Translations under genes and position numbers: made by a program
In this document: positions 45,642-54,820 of the stretch, one piece after another
How the letters are laid out: the number at the start of each line of letters is the position of its first letter
Numbering within the stretch: position 1 is the stretch's first letter
Assembly: GCA_050998615.1 (NCBI GenBank)
Contig: JBPCQA010000033.1
Location: 62,001 to 126,000 of the forward strand
Source: JBPCQA01 sp050998615
Lineage (GTDB): Bacteria; Actinomycetota; Actinomycetes; Propionibacteriales; Nocardioidaceae
Direction of reading: 5' to 3'
Length of the DNA: 64,000 nt
The notes under the pieces: model-generated
Told to the model about the DNA's origin: nothing
What the model saw: the letters and a program-made list of their open reading frames with translations, nothing else
Database searches by the model: none

Positions 45642-46384
45642 AGCGGTGGAGCCTGATCACCGTCGAGGGAGGACGTGGCGGCAACCAGCCCGGCGCGGGC
45701 AGCGCGCGCAAGCGGTTGCAACGCCGTACGACGTCGGTTGGCGACCGTCGCCGACAACGACCCCCCCTCGTCTCGCAGCGCCAGCTCGACGATGCGCTGA
45801 CACCGCAGACTCGTCACCGCCAGCTGTGCCGCGCGCGGAGTGGGGAAGGGCAGCCAGGCGTCGAGAGTTGCCGGGGCCCGGAGGTTCAGCAGGGCGTCAG
45901 CGGCGTCCGGGCTCCACGAGGCGACGTCCAGCGAGCCTAGGTCGGCGGCCGCCTGGGTCACCGCAGCGCGCAGTTCCCGGTCGGCGGTGGGGATGTCGGG
46001 CAAAAAGGTCGGCGGGGTGACAGCGGAAGCCATCCAGACCGTGAGGCCGCCCGACGGCCGGGGGACGAAGCCGATGTCGGGCCCGTGCGCCACGATGGCT
46101 TCGCCGACGTCTAGCGCGTCCGCGTTGAACAGCGCCGGGCCGCCGAGACCGATCGGGTCACCCGGCGTTGGCAGGCTCGCGGTGACTCGGCTGGCACCTT
46201 GACGACGCAATTCGCCCAGCAACAGCGCGGGGGACAACCGGACGCCCGGTGTGAGACCGGCGAATTCGACCGCCGCGTCGGCACCGATGACTCCGCTGAT
46301 GACGGCGTCGGCACTCTCCCGGCGAGCCAGCCACCCGTTTAGCCAGCACGCCACCCTGGCCGCGCGCGGAACAATCAACACCAC
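45638..46384 (-). CDS. conserved hypothetical protein upstream of serB
   Basis: A 248-aa protein without recognised domains, starting at two adjacent GTG codons (46384). It has repeated Ala/Leu/Pro-rich stretches and a conserved-looking core (FVPRPSGGLTVWMASAVTPP, WLPFPTPRAAQLAVTSLRCQ). There are no membrane segments or signal peptide. Similar genes sit next to serB in other actinobacteria. Its stop overlaps the serB start (ATGA), so they are coupled. Confidence 0.7.
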   Translation of the reverse strand: MVLIVPRAARVACWLNGWLARRESADAVISGVIGADAAVEFAGLTPGVRLSPALLLGELRRQGASRVTASLPTPGDPIGLGGPALFNADALDVGEAIVAHGPDIGFVPRPSGGLTVWMASAVTPPTFLPDIPTADRELRAAVTQAAADLGSLDVASWSPDAADALLNLRAPATLDAWLPFPTPRAAQLAVTSLRCQRIVELALRDEGGSLSATVANRRRTALQPLARAARAGLVAATSSLDGDQAPPL

Positions 46385-46478
46385 CCGAGCCTACGAGAGT
46401 CGTGGAGACCGCGGTGCCGCGCCGAGGACAACGCTGGTGCAATAGGTTTGGCGCAAGCGTCCACCCGGAAGGAGCACG

Positions 46479-47279
46479 ATGGCCGCGGTCATTGAGCTGG
46501 CGGACGTGTCCGTGGTGCGCGGGACCAACCGGCTCTTGAGCGAAGTGAACTGGCGGGTCGAGCACGACGAACGGTGGGTTGTGGTGGGCCCCAACGGCGC
46601 CGGGAAGACGACGCTGCTTCAGGTGCTCGCCGCCCAGCTGTACCCGACCGACGGCGTGGTCGGCGTCTTGGGCGAGGTAGTGGGAACTGTGGACGTGTTC
46701 GAGCTGCGTCCCCGCATCGGCCTCAGCAGCGCGGCGCTCGCGGATCGCATCCCGAAGGGGGAGCCGGTGCGCGACGTGGTGATGTCGGCGTCGTACGCCG
46801 TCGTGGGACGTTGGCGCGAGCAGTACGACGATCTCGACCGCGACCGGGCCGCCGCCTTGTTGCGTGAGGTCGGGGTGGCTCACCTGGCCGACCGCGCCTT
46901 CGGCACGCTAAGCGAGGGCGAACGCAAACGAGTGCAGATCGCCCGGGCCCTGATGACCGACCCCGAGTTGCTGCTGCTCGACGAGCCCGCCGCGGGACTT
47001 GACCTCGGCGGTCGCGAGGACCTGGTCAGCACGTTGTCCCTCTTGGCCTATGACGACGCGTCACCGGCCACCGTGCTGGTCAGTCACCACGTCGAGGAGA
47101 TACCCCCGGGCTTCACTCATGTGATCTTGCTGCGCCGCGGCGGGGTCGTCGCGGCCGGCCCGTTGGAGTCCACGCTGACCGAGGCGACGTTGTCGGCCAC
47201 GTTCGGGATGCCGCTGCGACTCGACCACTCAGCCGGTCGCTACAGTGCTCGCCGGCGACTGCGGGCTCGCAAACACTGA
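46479..47279 (+). CDS. cytosolic ABC ATPase (ModF/YlmA-like)
   Basis: A 266-aa single ATPase with no adjacent permease. Walker A is VGPNGAGKTTLL, the signature LSEGERKRVQIARAL with Glu in place of the second Gly, and Walker B LLLLDEPAAGLDLGG. This LSEGE form and the long gap before it are typical of a stand-alone actinobacterial family next to serB. The ATG has AAGGAG upstream. Role unknown. Confidence 0.87.
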   Translation: MAAVIELADVSVVRGTNRLLSEVNWRVEHDERWVVVGPNGAGKTTLLQVLAAQLYPTDGVVGVLGEVVGTVDVFELRPRIGLSSAALADRIPKGEPVRDVVMSASYAVVGRWREQYDDLDRDRAAALLREVGVAHLADRAFGTLSEGERKRVQIARALMTDPELLLLDEPAAGLDLGGREDLVSTLSLLAYDDASPATVLVSHHVEEIPPGFTHVILLRRGGVVAAGPLESTLTEATLSATFGMPLRLDHSAGRYSARRRLRARKH

Positions 47280-47337
47280 CGTCCACCGCATTCGATGCGC
47301 CATGTTGGTTGCTCAACGTTGGGCTAGGGTCTTAGGC

Positions 47338-47784
47338 ATGGACTGGGTGCGCGAACACGGTTGGGAGACCTGGCTGATCATCGCCTTGGTCCTGGCCGGC
47401 GCGGAGCTGGCAACCTTGGATCTCACCTTGCTGATGTTGGGGGTCGGGGCGGGCGCCGGCTGCCTGATGAACGTGCTCGGGTTCAACATCTGGATCCAGG
47501 TGCTGGTCGCTGCCGCGGTTGCCGTCGCGCTGCTGGCGTTCGTGCGGCCGAACGTCGTACGCCGGCTGCATGCCGGGCCTACGCTGATGAACACGCCGGA
47601 GTCCCTGATCGGTGAGGCCGGGCTGGTGCTCGAGCAGGTGACCGCGCACACTGGCCGAGTCAAGCTGCGTGGCGAGGTGTGGTCGGCCCGCACCGTCGAC
47701 TCCCGCGCAGTGATCGAGCCGGGCAAAAATGTCGAGGTGGCAGAAATCGACGGGGCGACCGCGGTCGTCTATTTGCGCTCATGA
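47338..47784 (+). CDS. NfeD-family membrane protein
   Basis: A 148-aa protein with two to three membrane helices (WLIIALVLAGAELATLDLTL, IWIQVLVAAAVAVALLAFV) and a C-terminal OB-fold (SLIGEAGLVLEQVTAHTGRV, GEVWSARTVDSRAVIEPGKN). It is upstream of the SPFH gene, the usual NfeD-flotillin pairing in membrane microdomain organisation. Confidence 0.9.
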   Translation: MDWVREHGWETWLIIALVLAGAELATLDLTLLMLGVGAGAGCLMNVLGFNIWIQVLVAAAVAVALLAFVRPNVVRRLHAGPTLMNTPESLIGEAGLVLEQVTAHTGRVKLRGEVWSARTVDSRAVIEPGKNVEVAEIDGATAVVYLRS

Positions 47785-47902
47785 CGTGGGATGCCGCTGC
47801 CAGCCGATGCCGCTGCGACGATGTCGCGAATGGAGATGACGCAAGGCCGATCTCGAATCGATCCGGGCACCGCGTCCGGCGAGCAACAACCCCGAGGGAG
47901 TC

Positions 47903-49252
47903 GTGTCGATGGTTCCGTTGATCATCTTGGGCGTGGTGGTCGTCATTGTCATCATCGTCTTGTTCAGGTCGGTTCGTGTCGTGCCGCAGGCTCGGGCAGG
48001 GATTGTCGAGCGCTTCGGCAAGTACCGGACGACATTCTCAGCCGGTCTCAACCTGCTGACCCCGTTCGTCGACCGCGTTCGCTACACCATCGATCTGCGC
48101 GAGCAGGTCGTGTCCTTCCCACCTCAGCCGGTCATCACCGAAGACAACCTGGTGGTCTCGATCGACACCGTGATCTACTTCCAGGTGACCAACCCGGTAG
48201 CTGCGACGTACGAGATCGCCAACTACATCCAGGCCATCGAGCAACTCACCATGACCACGTTGCGCAACATCGCCGGCGGCATGGACCTCGAGCAAACGCT
48301 GACCAGCCGCGACGAGATCAATTCGGCTCTGCGCGGCGTGCTGGACGAGGCGACCGGGCGCTGGGGCATCCGGGTCAACCGGGTGGAGTTGAAGGGCATC
48401 GACCCACCGCCGTCCATCAAGGATGCGATGGAGAAGCAGATGCGCGCCGACCGCGACAAGCGCGCCGCGATCCTCACTGCCGAAGGCATGCGGCAGTCGC
48501 AGATCCTCACTGCCGAAGGGCAGAAGCAATCGGCGATCCTGACCGCCGAAGGCGATCGGGAGGCGCTGATCTTGCGGGCTCAAGGCGACCGGCAATCGCG
48601 CATTCTGCAAGCTCAGGGCGAGGGGCAGGCGATTCTCACCGTCTTCCAGTCAATCCACGACGGCTCTCCCGATCAGGCCCTGCTTGCCTACCAGTACCTC
48701 CAGATGCTGCCCAAGATCGCCGAGGGCGACGCCAACAAGGTATGGATCGTGCCGAGCGAGATCGGCCGTGCGCTCGAAGGTCTCGGCAGCACGATCGGGT
48801 CGATCCAGGGGATCCAGCCACAGACCGACGGACCCCGTCAACGGGTCGATTACGGTGAGTCGACGGCCACCGACTTCCCGGCCGGAGGGGACATCGACTC
48901 CTCGCTGTCGACGACACACGACGAGGTTGCCGAGGCGATTGCCGAGGCCGCCGAGGCGGCCCGCCCCGGTCGCCGGGTCGAGCGGGACCCCGGAGTGGCG
49001 GGCGGCCTCGGAGGCAGCCAAAACCAGGGCGGAGAAACCCAGGGCGGAGCGATTCAGGGCGGCGAAGCGGGGACGCCGCTGACGGCTGCCGTCTCATCAC
49101 CCGCCGACTCGATGCCACCGACGGAGCCCACACCGCCTCCGGGTCCGAAACAGGCCACGCTGCCGGGGCCGCCGACCCATCCCGAGCCGGGGACTGGCCA
49201 GCAGCCCCGCGACGAGGAACCATCAGGCATGCCCGCGCCGCCTCGGCAGTGA
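47903..49252 (+). CDS. SPFH/band 7 (flotillin-like) protein
   Basis: A 449-aa membrane-anchored protein. Its N-terminal helix VPLIILGVVVVIVIIVLF is followed by an SPFH domain (RVVPQARAGIVERFGKYRTT, IDTVIYFQVTNP). Residues ~190-243 hold five 11-residue repeats beginning ILTAEG. The last ~160 residues are acidic, then Gly/Gln- and Pro-rich, and probably disordered. GTG 47903 has GAGGGA upstream; ATG 47909 is also possible. Likely oligomerises in the membrane with the NfeD product. Confidence 0.9.
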   Translation: MSMVPLIILGVVVVIVIIVLFRSVRVVPQARAGIVERFGKYRTTFSAGLNLLTPFVDRVRYTIDLREQVVSFPPQPVITEDNLVVSIDTVIYFQVTNPVAATYEIANYIQAIEQLTMTTLRNIAGGMDLEQTLTSRDEINSALRGVLDEATGRWGIRVNRVELKGIDPPPSIKDAMEKQMRADRDKRAAILTAEGMRQSQILTAEGQKQSAILTAEGDREALILRAQGDRQSRILQAQGEGQAILTVFQSIHDGSPDQALLAYQYLQMLPKIAEGDANKVWIVPSEIGRALEGLGSTIGSIQGIQPQTDGPRQRVDYGESTATDFPAGGDIDSSLSTTHDEVAEAIAEAAEAARPGRRVERDPGVAGGLGGSQNQGGETQGGAIQGGEAGTPLTAAVSSPADSMPPTEPTPPPGPKQATLPGPPTHPEPGTGQQPRDEEPSGMPAPPRQ

Positions 49253-50004
49253 CGCTGGTCGAGGCAGTCGGGATCTTCCTCGCCGGAGCGGCCGCCGGCA
49301 CCGTCAACGCCATCGTGGGATCGGGGACGCTGATCACATTCCCCACCTTGTTGGCATTCGGGTATCCCCCGGTCGTTGCGAACGTCTCGAACACGGTCGG
49401 CTTGGTCCCGGGCTCGCTGTCGGGGGTGATTGGCTACCGACATGAGCTGGAAGGGCAACGGGTTCGGTTAGTCCGGCTGGGCTTCGCGTCTCTTCTCGGC
49501 GGCATCGTCGGAGCGTTGCTGCTCTTGGAGCTTCCGGCGTCGGCGTTCGGTGCGGTGGTGCCGACGCTGATCGGGCTTGGCTGTGTGCTCGTGGTCCTGC
49601 AGCCGCAGATCGGCAGGTGGGTTCGTCCGTCCGAAAACGCCCCACCACACGGCTCGCTGGTGGTGTGGGGTCTGGTGTTGGCCACCGGAATCTATGGGGG
49701 CTACTTCGGGGCGGCGCAGGGTGTCTTGCTGATAGCGATCTTGGGCCTCGGGCTTTCGGAGCCAATGCAACGCATCAACGCGGCGAAGAATATGTTGGCG
49801 CTGCTCGTGAACGCGGTGGCGGCTGTCATATTTATCGGCGTTTCCGACGTGTCGTGGCGAGCGGCCGGGCTCATTGCGGTCGGCTCGGTCCTCGGGGGAC
49901 AGCTTGGTGCGCACGTTGGCCGGCGGCTACCTGGCTGGATCTTCCGTGCCGTCGTCGCCCTCGTCGGCATCGTCGCCATCGTGAAGCTCACGGTGCTCCG
50001 ATAA
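49249..50004 (+). CDS. TSUP-family (TauE/SafE) membrane transporter
   Basis: A 251-aa protein with about eight hydrophobic segments and the family motifs GTVNAIVGSGTLITFPTLLA in the first half and GIYGGYFGAAQGVLLIAIL in the second. The family exports sulfite or sulfonates in some bacteria; the substrate here is open. Its GTG overlaps the SPFH stop (GTGA). Confidence 0.9.
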   Translation: MTLVEAVGIFLAGAAAGTVNAIVGSGTLITFPTLLAFGYPPVVANVSNTVGLVPGSLSGVIGYRHELEGQRVRLVRLGFASLLGGIVGALLLLELPASAFGAVVPTLIGLGCVLVVLQPQIGRWVRPSENAPPHGSLVVWGLVLATGIYGGYFGAAQGVLLIAILGLGLSEPMQRINAAKNMLALLVNAVAAVIFIGVSDVSWRAAGLIAVGSVLGGQLGAHVGRRLPGWIFRAVVALVGIVAIVKLTVLR

Positions 50005-50040
50005 TCGCCCCGATTCCGGCTGTGAGTCCGTGTGATCGAT

Positions 50041-50103
50041 GGCGGCTCGGCAGGAAAAGCTGGCGGCTCGGCAGGATAAGCTGGCGGGTCGGCGGATTAG
50101 GCG
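50041..50103. repeat. three tandem 21-bp repeats
   Basis: Three consecutive 21-base units start GGCGGCTCGGCAGG, GGCGGCTCGGCAGG and GGCGGGTCGGCGGA. The first two differ by one base; the third is diverged and carries the last codons of the minus-strand PEBP gene. They lie between convergent genes. Confidence 0.8.
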
Positions 50104-50624
50104 TGGTAAGTCGCGACCAGGATTGCCCGGCCGAGCGTTTTCATGGCCAGATTGAACGAGACCACCGCGCCGGACGCGCTGGAATCAACCCCCAGCTTGT
50201 CCTCACTGACCGCATGGACCACGAAGTAGTAACGGTGGGTGTGGTCGCCGCCGGGAGGGGCCGCTCCGTCGTACTGCAGATTGCCCAACTCGTTGCGAGC
50301 ATGGAAGGCGCCATCGGGCAGGCTGTCGTCGCTGGCACCCGCGGCGGTCGGCAGCTCGGTAACCTCGGCTGGAATGTCGACCACGACCCAATGCCAAAAC
50401 CCAGACGGCGTCGGGGCATCGGGATCAAAGCATGTCACGACGTAGCTCTTGGTCCCCTGCGGCGCGCCGCTCCACGACAGCTGGGGTGAGGTGTTGTCAC
50501 CTTCGGCGATGTGGGTCCGGTCGAGCTCGGCACCCTCGCTGATGTCGGTGCTGGTCACGGAGAACGAGGCGACGGGCGGCAGCTTGGCGTATGGATCTTC
50601 GGCGATGGGGCGTTCAAGAGTCAT
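50097..50624 (-). CDS. YbhB/YbcL-family PEBP-like protein
   Basis: A 175-aa phosphatidylethanolamine-binding-protein-like protein. It has the anion-site motifs FDPDAPTPSGFWHWVVVDIP and GAAPPGGDHTHRYYFVVHAV, and the start SFSVTSTDISEG. ATG 50624 (MTLERPIAED) is preferred over 50648. Function in bacteria is unclear. Confidence 0.9.
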   Translation of the reverse strand: MTLERPIAEDPYAKLPPVASFSVTSTDISEGAELDRTHIAEGDNTSPQLSWSGAPQGTKSYVVTCFDPDAPTPSGFWHWVVVDIPAEVTELPTAAGASDDSLPDGAFHARNELGNLQYDGAAPPGGDHTHRYYFVVHAVSEDKLGVDSSASGAVVSFNLAMKTLGRAILVATYHA

Positions 50625-50725
50625 GGAACCATCTTGGCGTATGCGCAAAACGCGTCAAGTGCGAGCCCGCTCGTTGGCGAGAGGGTCGCGCTCACCCGCA
50701 ACGCGGGTCTGGAAATAATCGCGAC

Positions 50726-51541
50726 ATGGCGCAGCTGATCCAGATCACTGACGCGGCCGACCCGAGGCTGTGCGACTACGTTGCATTGCGTGACGTTGCG
50801 CTGCGCCGACACCTCGAGGCCGAGCAGGGGTTGTTCATCGCCGAGGGCGAGAAGGTCGTACGCCGGGCTGCCGAGGCAGGATATCTCCCTCGCTCATTCC
50901 TGCTGACCGGACGCTGGCTGGCCGGCCTGGCTGATGTGCTCGCCCGTGTCGGCGACGTCCCCTGTTACGTGGTGTCAGCCGAGACAGCGGAACGGATCAC
51001 CGGCTTTCACGTACACCGGGGCGCGTTGGCTTCGATGCGACGACGACCGCTGCCTACCGTCGACGAGGTGCTGGCCTCGGCACGCCGGATCGTCGTACTC
51101 GAAGACATCGCCGATCACACCAACGTTGGGGCAGTGTTTCGCTGTTCCGCGGCGCTGGGGATGGATGCGGTGCTGGTGTCTCCCCGCTGCGCCGACCCGC
51201 TCTACCGGCGCTCGATCAAGGTCGCGATGGGCGCTGTGTTCTCGATCCCCTGGACCAGGATGGACGAGTGGTACGACGCCATGCTGGGGTTGGCCGACGT
51301 GGGGTTTACCACCATCGCGCTGACGCCATCTGCCGACGCCGCCGACGTTGTCCGTGTGGCGGCCGATCACCGTGGTGACAAGGTGGCGCTGATCCTCGGA
51401 TCCGAAGGCCCCGGGATGTCGACCCGATGGCTCGACAGCGCCGATGTGCGAGCCGGCATCGTGATGTCGAACGGCGTGGACTCGCTCAACGTCGCTGCTG
51501 CGGCGGCCATCGCGTTCCACGCCTTCACCCGAGGCTCATAG
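50726..51541 (+). CDS. TrmH/SpoU-family RNA 2'-O-methyltransferase
   Basis: A 271-aa SPOUT methyltransferase. The substrate-binding N-terminal part has the motif EQGLFIAEGEKVVRRAAEAG. The knotted SAM domain has LEDIADHTNVGAVFRCSAAL, LILGSEGPGMS and the end NGVDSLNVAAAAAIAFHAF, the three SpoU motifs. The target nucleoside (rRNA or tRNA) cannot be told. Confidence 0.92.
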   Translation: MAQLIQITDAADPRLCDYVALRDVALRRHLEAEQGLFIAEGEKVVRRAAEAGYLPRSFLLTGRWLAGLADVLARVGDVPCYVVSAETAERITGFHVHRGALASMRRRPLPTVDEVLASARRIVVLEDIADHTNVGAVFRCSAALGMDAVLVSPRCADPLYRRSIKVAMGAVFSIPWTRMDEWYDAMLGLADVGFTTIALTPSADAADVVRVAADHRGDKVALILGSEGPGMSTRWLDSADVRAGIVMSNGVDSLNVAAAAAIAFHAFTRGS

Positions 51542-51592
51542 GCGGCCTTCTTGAGTCTTCTGCCACTACACCGCCGGTTCTACAGGGCCCGT

Positions 51593-52165
51593 TCACAGAA
51601 CCGGTTCACAGGCCGGCCAACCCGGCGGAAAGTCCGCGGCCACTTCCGCCGCTTCCCGGTAGAGTTTCTTGCGCAGTCGATTGGACAGCCGATCGGCGAA
51701 AACGATCCCATCGAGGTGGTCGGTCTCGTGCTGGAGGCAGCGAGCCAGGTTGCCCGTCCCGGTGTAGGTAACGGCGGCGCGGGTGTGGTCAACCCCCGCT
51801 GCTGTCGCGTGGTCGGCACGTGCCAACGGCACGAAGCCCCCAGGAAGTGACAAGCAGCCTTCGTCGGACTCATCAAGCACGCGATCGCGCCCCTGCGGCA
51901 CCATCAGCATCGGATTGCACACCACGCCGGAATGCACGACGCCGTCATCGTCGGCACACTCGAAGACGAACATCCGCAGCGCCACCCCTATCTGGTTGGC
52001 GGCCAACCCAACGCCCTGAGCGGCGTGCATGGTGGCCACCAGGTCGGCGGCGAGATCGGCAAGCTCGTCATCGAACCTCTCGACTGGCCGGCACGGCGTG
52101 TGCATCACCGGGTCACCCCAGCGGGTCATCGGCCGTACGGCGCCACCGGGCGGGAGTTCGCTCAC
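51593..52165 (-). CDS. def: peptide deformylase
   Basis: Removes the formyl group from nascent proteins, 190 aa. All three motifs are intact: GVGLAANQIG, EGCLSLPG and QHETDHLDG, the last giving the metal-binding histidines. It is divergent from the aldo/keto reductase gene, 64 bases apart. Confidence 0.96.
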   Translation of the reverse strand: MSELPPGGAVRPMTRWGDPVMHTPCRPVERFDDELADLAADLVATMHAAQGVGLAANQIGVALRMFVFECADDDGVVHSGVVCNPMLMVPQGRDRVLDESDEGCLSLPGGFVPLARADHATAAGVDHTRAAVTYTGTGNLARCLQHETDHLDGIVFADRLSNRLRKKLYREAAEVAADFPPGWPACEPVL

Positions 52166-52229
52166 GAGGGGACGTTATCGCAGTCGTCGTCACCCGAACC
52201 GCAAATGTTTGCGTTGCTAAGGTCGAGGA

Positions 52230-53060
52230 ATGCGCGACGTTCCCTTCATCCCCCTCAACAACGGTGTCGAGATTCCTCAGGTCGGTTTCGGCGTTTTCCT
52301 GGTGCCGCCCGAAGAGACCCGGGCCGCGGTCGTATCGGCACTGGATATCGGTTATCGCCACATCGACACCGCCAAGCTGTACGACAATGAGGAGGCGGTC
52401 GGTGAGGCGATCGCAGACTCGGGAATCGACCGCGGCGATCTGTTCGTAACCACGAAGTGCTGGAACTCTGATCAGGGCTACGACGCGGCGCTCGGCGCCT
52501 TCGACGCCAGCCTGGCCGGGATGGGCCTGGACTACCTTGACCTCTATCTCATCCACTGGCCGGTTCCGTCTCAAGACTTGTACGTCGAGACGTGGCGCGC
52601 GTTCGAGCAGCTCTACACCGATCAGCGTGTTCGGGCAATCGGCGTGTCCAACTTCCACATTCCCCATCTGAGCCGGCTGCTTGCCGAAGCCAATGTCGTC
52701 CCAGCCGTCAATCAGGTCGAGATGCATCCGTGGCTGCAACAGAGCGAGCTCCGCGACTTCCACCAGCGGCACGGGATCATCAGCGAAGCCTGGAGCCCGA
52801 TCGCGAGGGGTGAACATCTCCAGGATCCGACGATCGTCAGAATCGCCGACAAGCACCATGTCAGCGCGGCGCAGGTGATCTTGCGCTGGCACCTCGACAT
52901 CGGCAACGTGATCGTGCCGAAGTCGGTGCATCCCGAGCGGATGGCGAACAATATCGACCTCTTCGGGATGCGGCTCGACTACGACGACCACGAGCAGATT
53001 GCCAAGCTCGACGCTGCCGAGCGCGTCGGTCCGGACCCAGACAACATGAACCGCACTTGA
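52230..53060 (+). CDS. aldo/keto reductase
   Basis: A 276-aa NADPH-dependent reductase of the 2,5-diketo-gluconate reductase group. The catalytic tetrad is visible: Asp and Tyr in HIDTAKLYDNE, Lys in FVTTKCWN and His in LYLIHWPVP. The cofactor end reads GNVIVPKSVHPERMANN. The physiological substrate is unknown. Confidence 0.93.
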   Translation: MRDVPFIPLNNGVEIPQVGFGVFLVPPEETRAAVVSALDIGYRHIDTAKLYDNEEAVGEAIADSGIDRGDLFVTTKCWNSDQGYDAALGAFDASLAGMGLDYLDLYLIHWPVPSQDLYVETWRAFEQLYTDQRVRAIGVSNFHIPHLSRLLAEANVVPAVNQVEMHPWLQQSELRDFHQRHGIISEAWSPIARGEHLQDPTIVRIADKHHVSAAQVILRWHLDIGNVIVPKSVHPERMANNIDLFGMRLDYDDHEQIAKLDAAERVGPDPDNMNRT

Positions 53061-53070
53061 GAGTGACACC

Positions 53071-54729
53071 GTGGTGAGCGCGGAGTTGGTTTTCACCGGC
53101 GGTGCGGTGTTCCGACCGAGCGACCAGCCGGCCAAGCAGACCCGGCCGGCGACGACGGTGGCTGTTTGCGGCGGCCGCATCACCGCGGTAGGAGACGAAT
53201 CGATTCGAGACCTCGCCGATCCACGCACCGAGGTCGTCGACATGCAGGGCAAGTTGCTGGTTCCTGGTTTCCAGGACGCCCACGTCCACCCGGTCCAAGG
53301 CGGCCTCGAACGATTGTCCTGTGACCTCTCGGGGCTCGACTCGGCAGCCGACTATCTCGCGGCGGTTGGAGAGTACGCCGGCAGCCATCGCAGTGTGCCA
53401 TGGATAACCGGGGGTGGCTGGATGCTCGCCGCCTTCCCACAGGGTCTTCCCCACCGCAACACGCTCGACGCGGTGGTGAACGATCGACCGGTCTCCTTGG
53501 TCAACCGCGACCACCACGGCGCCTGGGTCAACTCACGTGCCCTCGAGCTGGCCGGGGTCACCGCGGATACGCCTGACCCGGTCGACGGGCGGATCGAAAG
53601 AAGCGGCAACGGGCAGCCGACCGGGGTGCTCCACGAGGGCGCGATGGACTTGGTGAACTCGCACATCCCACCCGCCTCACCCGCCGACTACGTCGCCGCA
53701 CTGCTTGAGGCGCAGCGATACCTTCATTCGCTCGGCATCACCGCCTGGCAGGACGCGATCTTGGGGTCCTACGCCAACATCGTCGACGCATCGGCGGCGT
53801 ACCTGTCGTGCGTCGAGTCACGGCAACTGACCGCCCGAGTGGTGGGGGCGTTGTGGTGGGACCGGTCGCGAGGCGTCGAACAGATTCACGAGCTCGTCGA
53901 GCGCCGCGCCGGATTGCTGCAGCGGGGCTTTCGGGCCACCTCGGTCAAGATCATGCAGGACGGCATTGCGGAGAATTTCACCGCCGCGATGACCCAGCCA
54001 TACCTCGACGGGCACGGACATCCCACTAACAACACCGGGTTGTCGATGGTGGATCCGGACACTCTTTCGGCGGCGGTCGTGGCTCTTGACCGGCTCGGCT
54101 TCCAGGTGCATGTGCACGCGATCGGTGATCGCGCGGTGCGCGACTCGCTCGATGCGTTCCAGGCCGCTCTGTTTGCCAACGGGCCGGGCAACAACCGTCA
54201 CCACATCGCGCATATCCAGGTCATCGACCCCGCTGACGTCGGCCGCTTCGCCGAGCTGGATGTGAGCGCCAACATGCAAGCACTCTGGGCGATTCACGAG
54301 CCACAAATGGACGACTTGACGATCCCCTTCCTCGGACCGCAACGATCCGGATGGCAGTATCCGTTCGCCTCGTTGCAACGCAGTGGGGCACGGTTGGTGG
54401 CGGGAAGCGACTGGCCGGTCACCAGCCCGAATCCCCTGTGGGCGGCGCATGTGGCCGTCAACCGCCGGCTCCCGCCGGCCGCCGGCGGCGTTGGGGAGCC
54501 GTTCATGCCCGAACAGGCACTCGACGTCACGGCGGCGCTCTCGGCTTACACGTCCGGATCGGCGTTCGTCAACCATCTCGACGACACCGGCAGGATCGAG
54601 GTCGGCGCATCGGCCGACCTCGCGGTGCTCGATCGTGACATCGTGGCGGGGCCGACAGCGGAGATCGGTGAGGCAACGGTGCTGGCGACGTACGTTGAAG
54701 GGCGGGCCGTCTATCGTGCGGACCGCTAA
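53071..54729 (+). CDS. YtcJ-like amidohydrolase
   Basis: A 552-aa metal-dependent hydrolase of the amidohydrolase superfamily. Metal ligands are in FQDAHVHPVQ, HVHAIGDRA and AGSDWPVTS, with the carboxylated-Lys region SVKIMQDGIAENFTAAM. It starts at GTG 53071, ten bases after the aldo/keto reductase, so the two are probably co-transcribed. The YtcJ group has diverse or unknown substrates. Confidence 0.9.
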   Translation: MVSAELVFTGGAVFRPSDQPAKQTRPATTVAVCGGRITAVGDESIRDLADPRTEVVDMQGKLLVPGFQDAHVHPVQGGLERLSCDLSGLDSAADYLAAVGEYAGSHRSVPWITGGGWMLAAFPQGLPHRNTLDAVVNDRPVSLVNRDHHGAWVNSRALELAGVTADTPDPVDGRIERSGNGQPTGVLHEGAMDLVNSHIPPASPADYVAALLEAQRYLHSLGITAWQDAILGSYANIVDASAAYLSCVESRQLTARVVGALWWDRSRGVEQIHELVERRAGLLQRGFRATSVKIMQDGIAENFTAAMTQPYLDGHGHPTNNTGLSMVDPDTLSAAVVALDRLGFQVHVHAIGDRAVRDSLDAFQAALFANGPGNNRHHIAHIQVIDPADVGRFAELDVSANMQALWAIHEPQMDDLTIPFLGPQRSGWQYPFASLQRSGARLVAGSDWPVTSPNPLWAAHVAVNRRLPPAAGGVGEPFMPEQALDVTAALSAYTSGSAFVNHLDDTGRIEVGASADLAVLDRDIVAGPTAEIGEATVLATYVEGRAVYRADR

Positions 54730-54820
54730 GAGCACGCGGCGTTCGAAGAGCCCCGCGCGGATAGGCTTCCTGCTGCGGCCAATCTGCTGAGGCCAAATCT
54801 GCTGGGGCTAGTCTCCCGCC

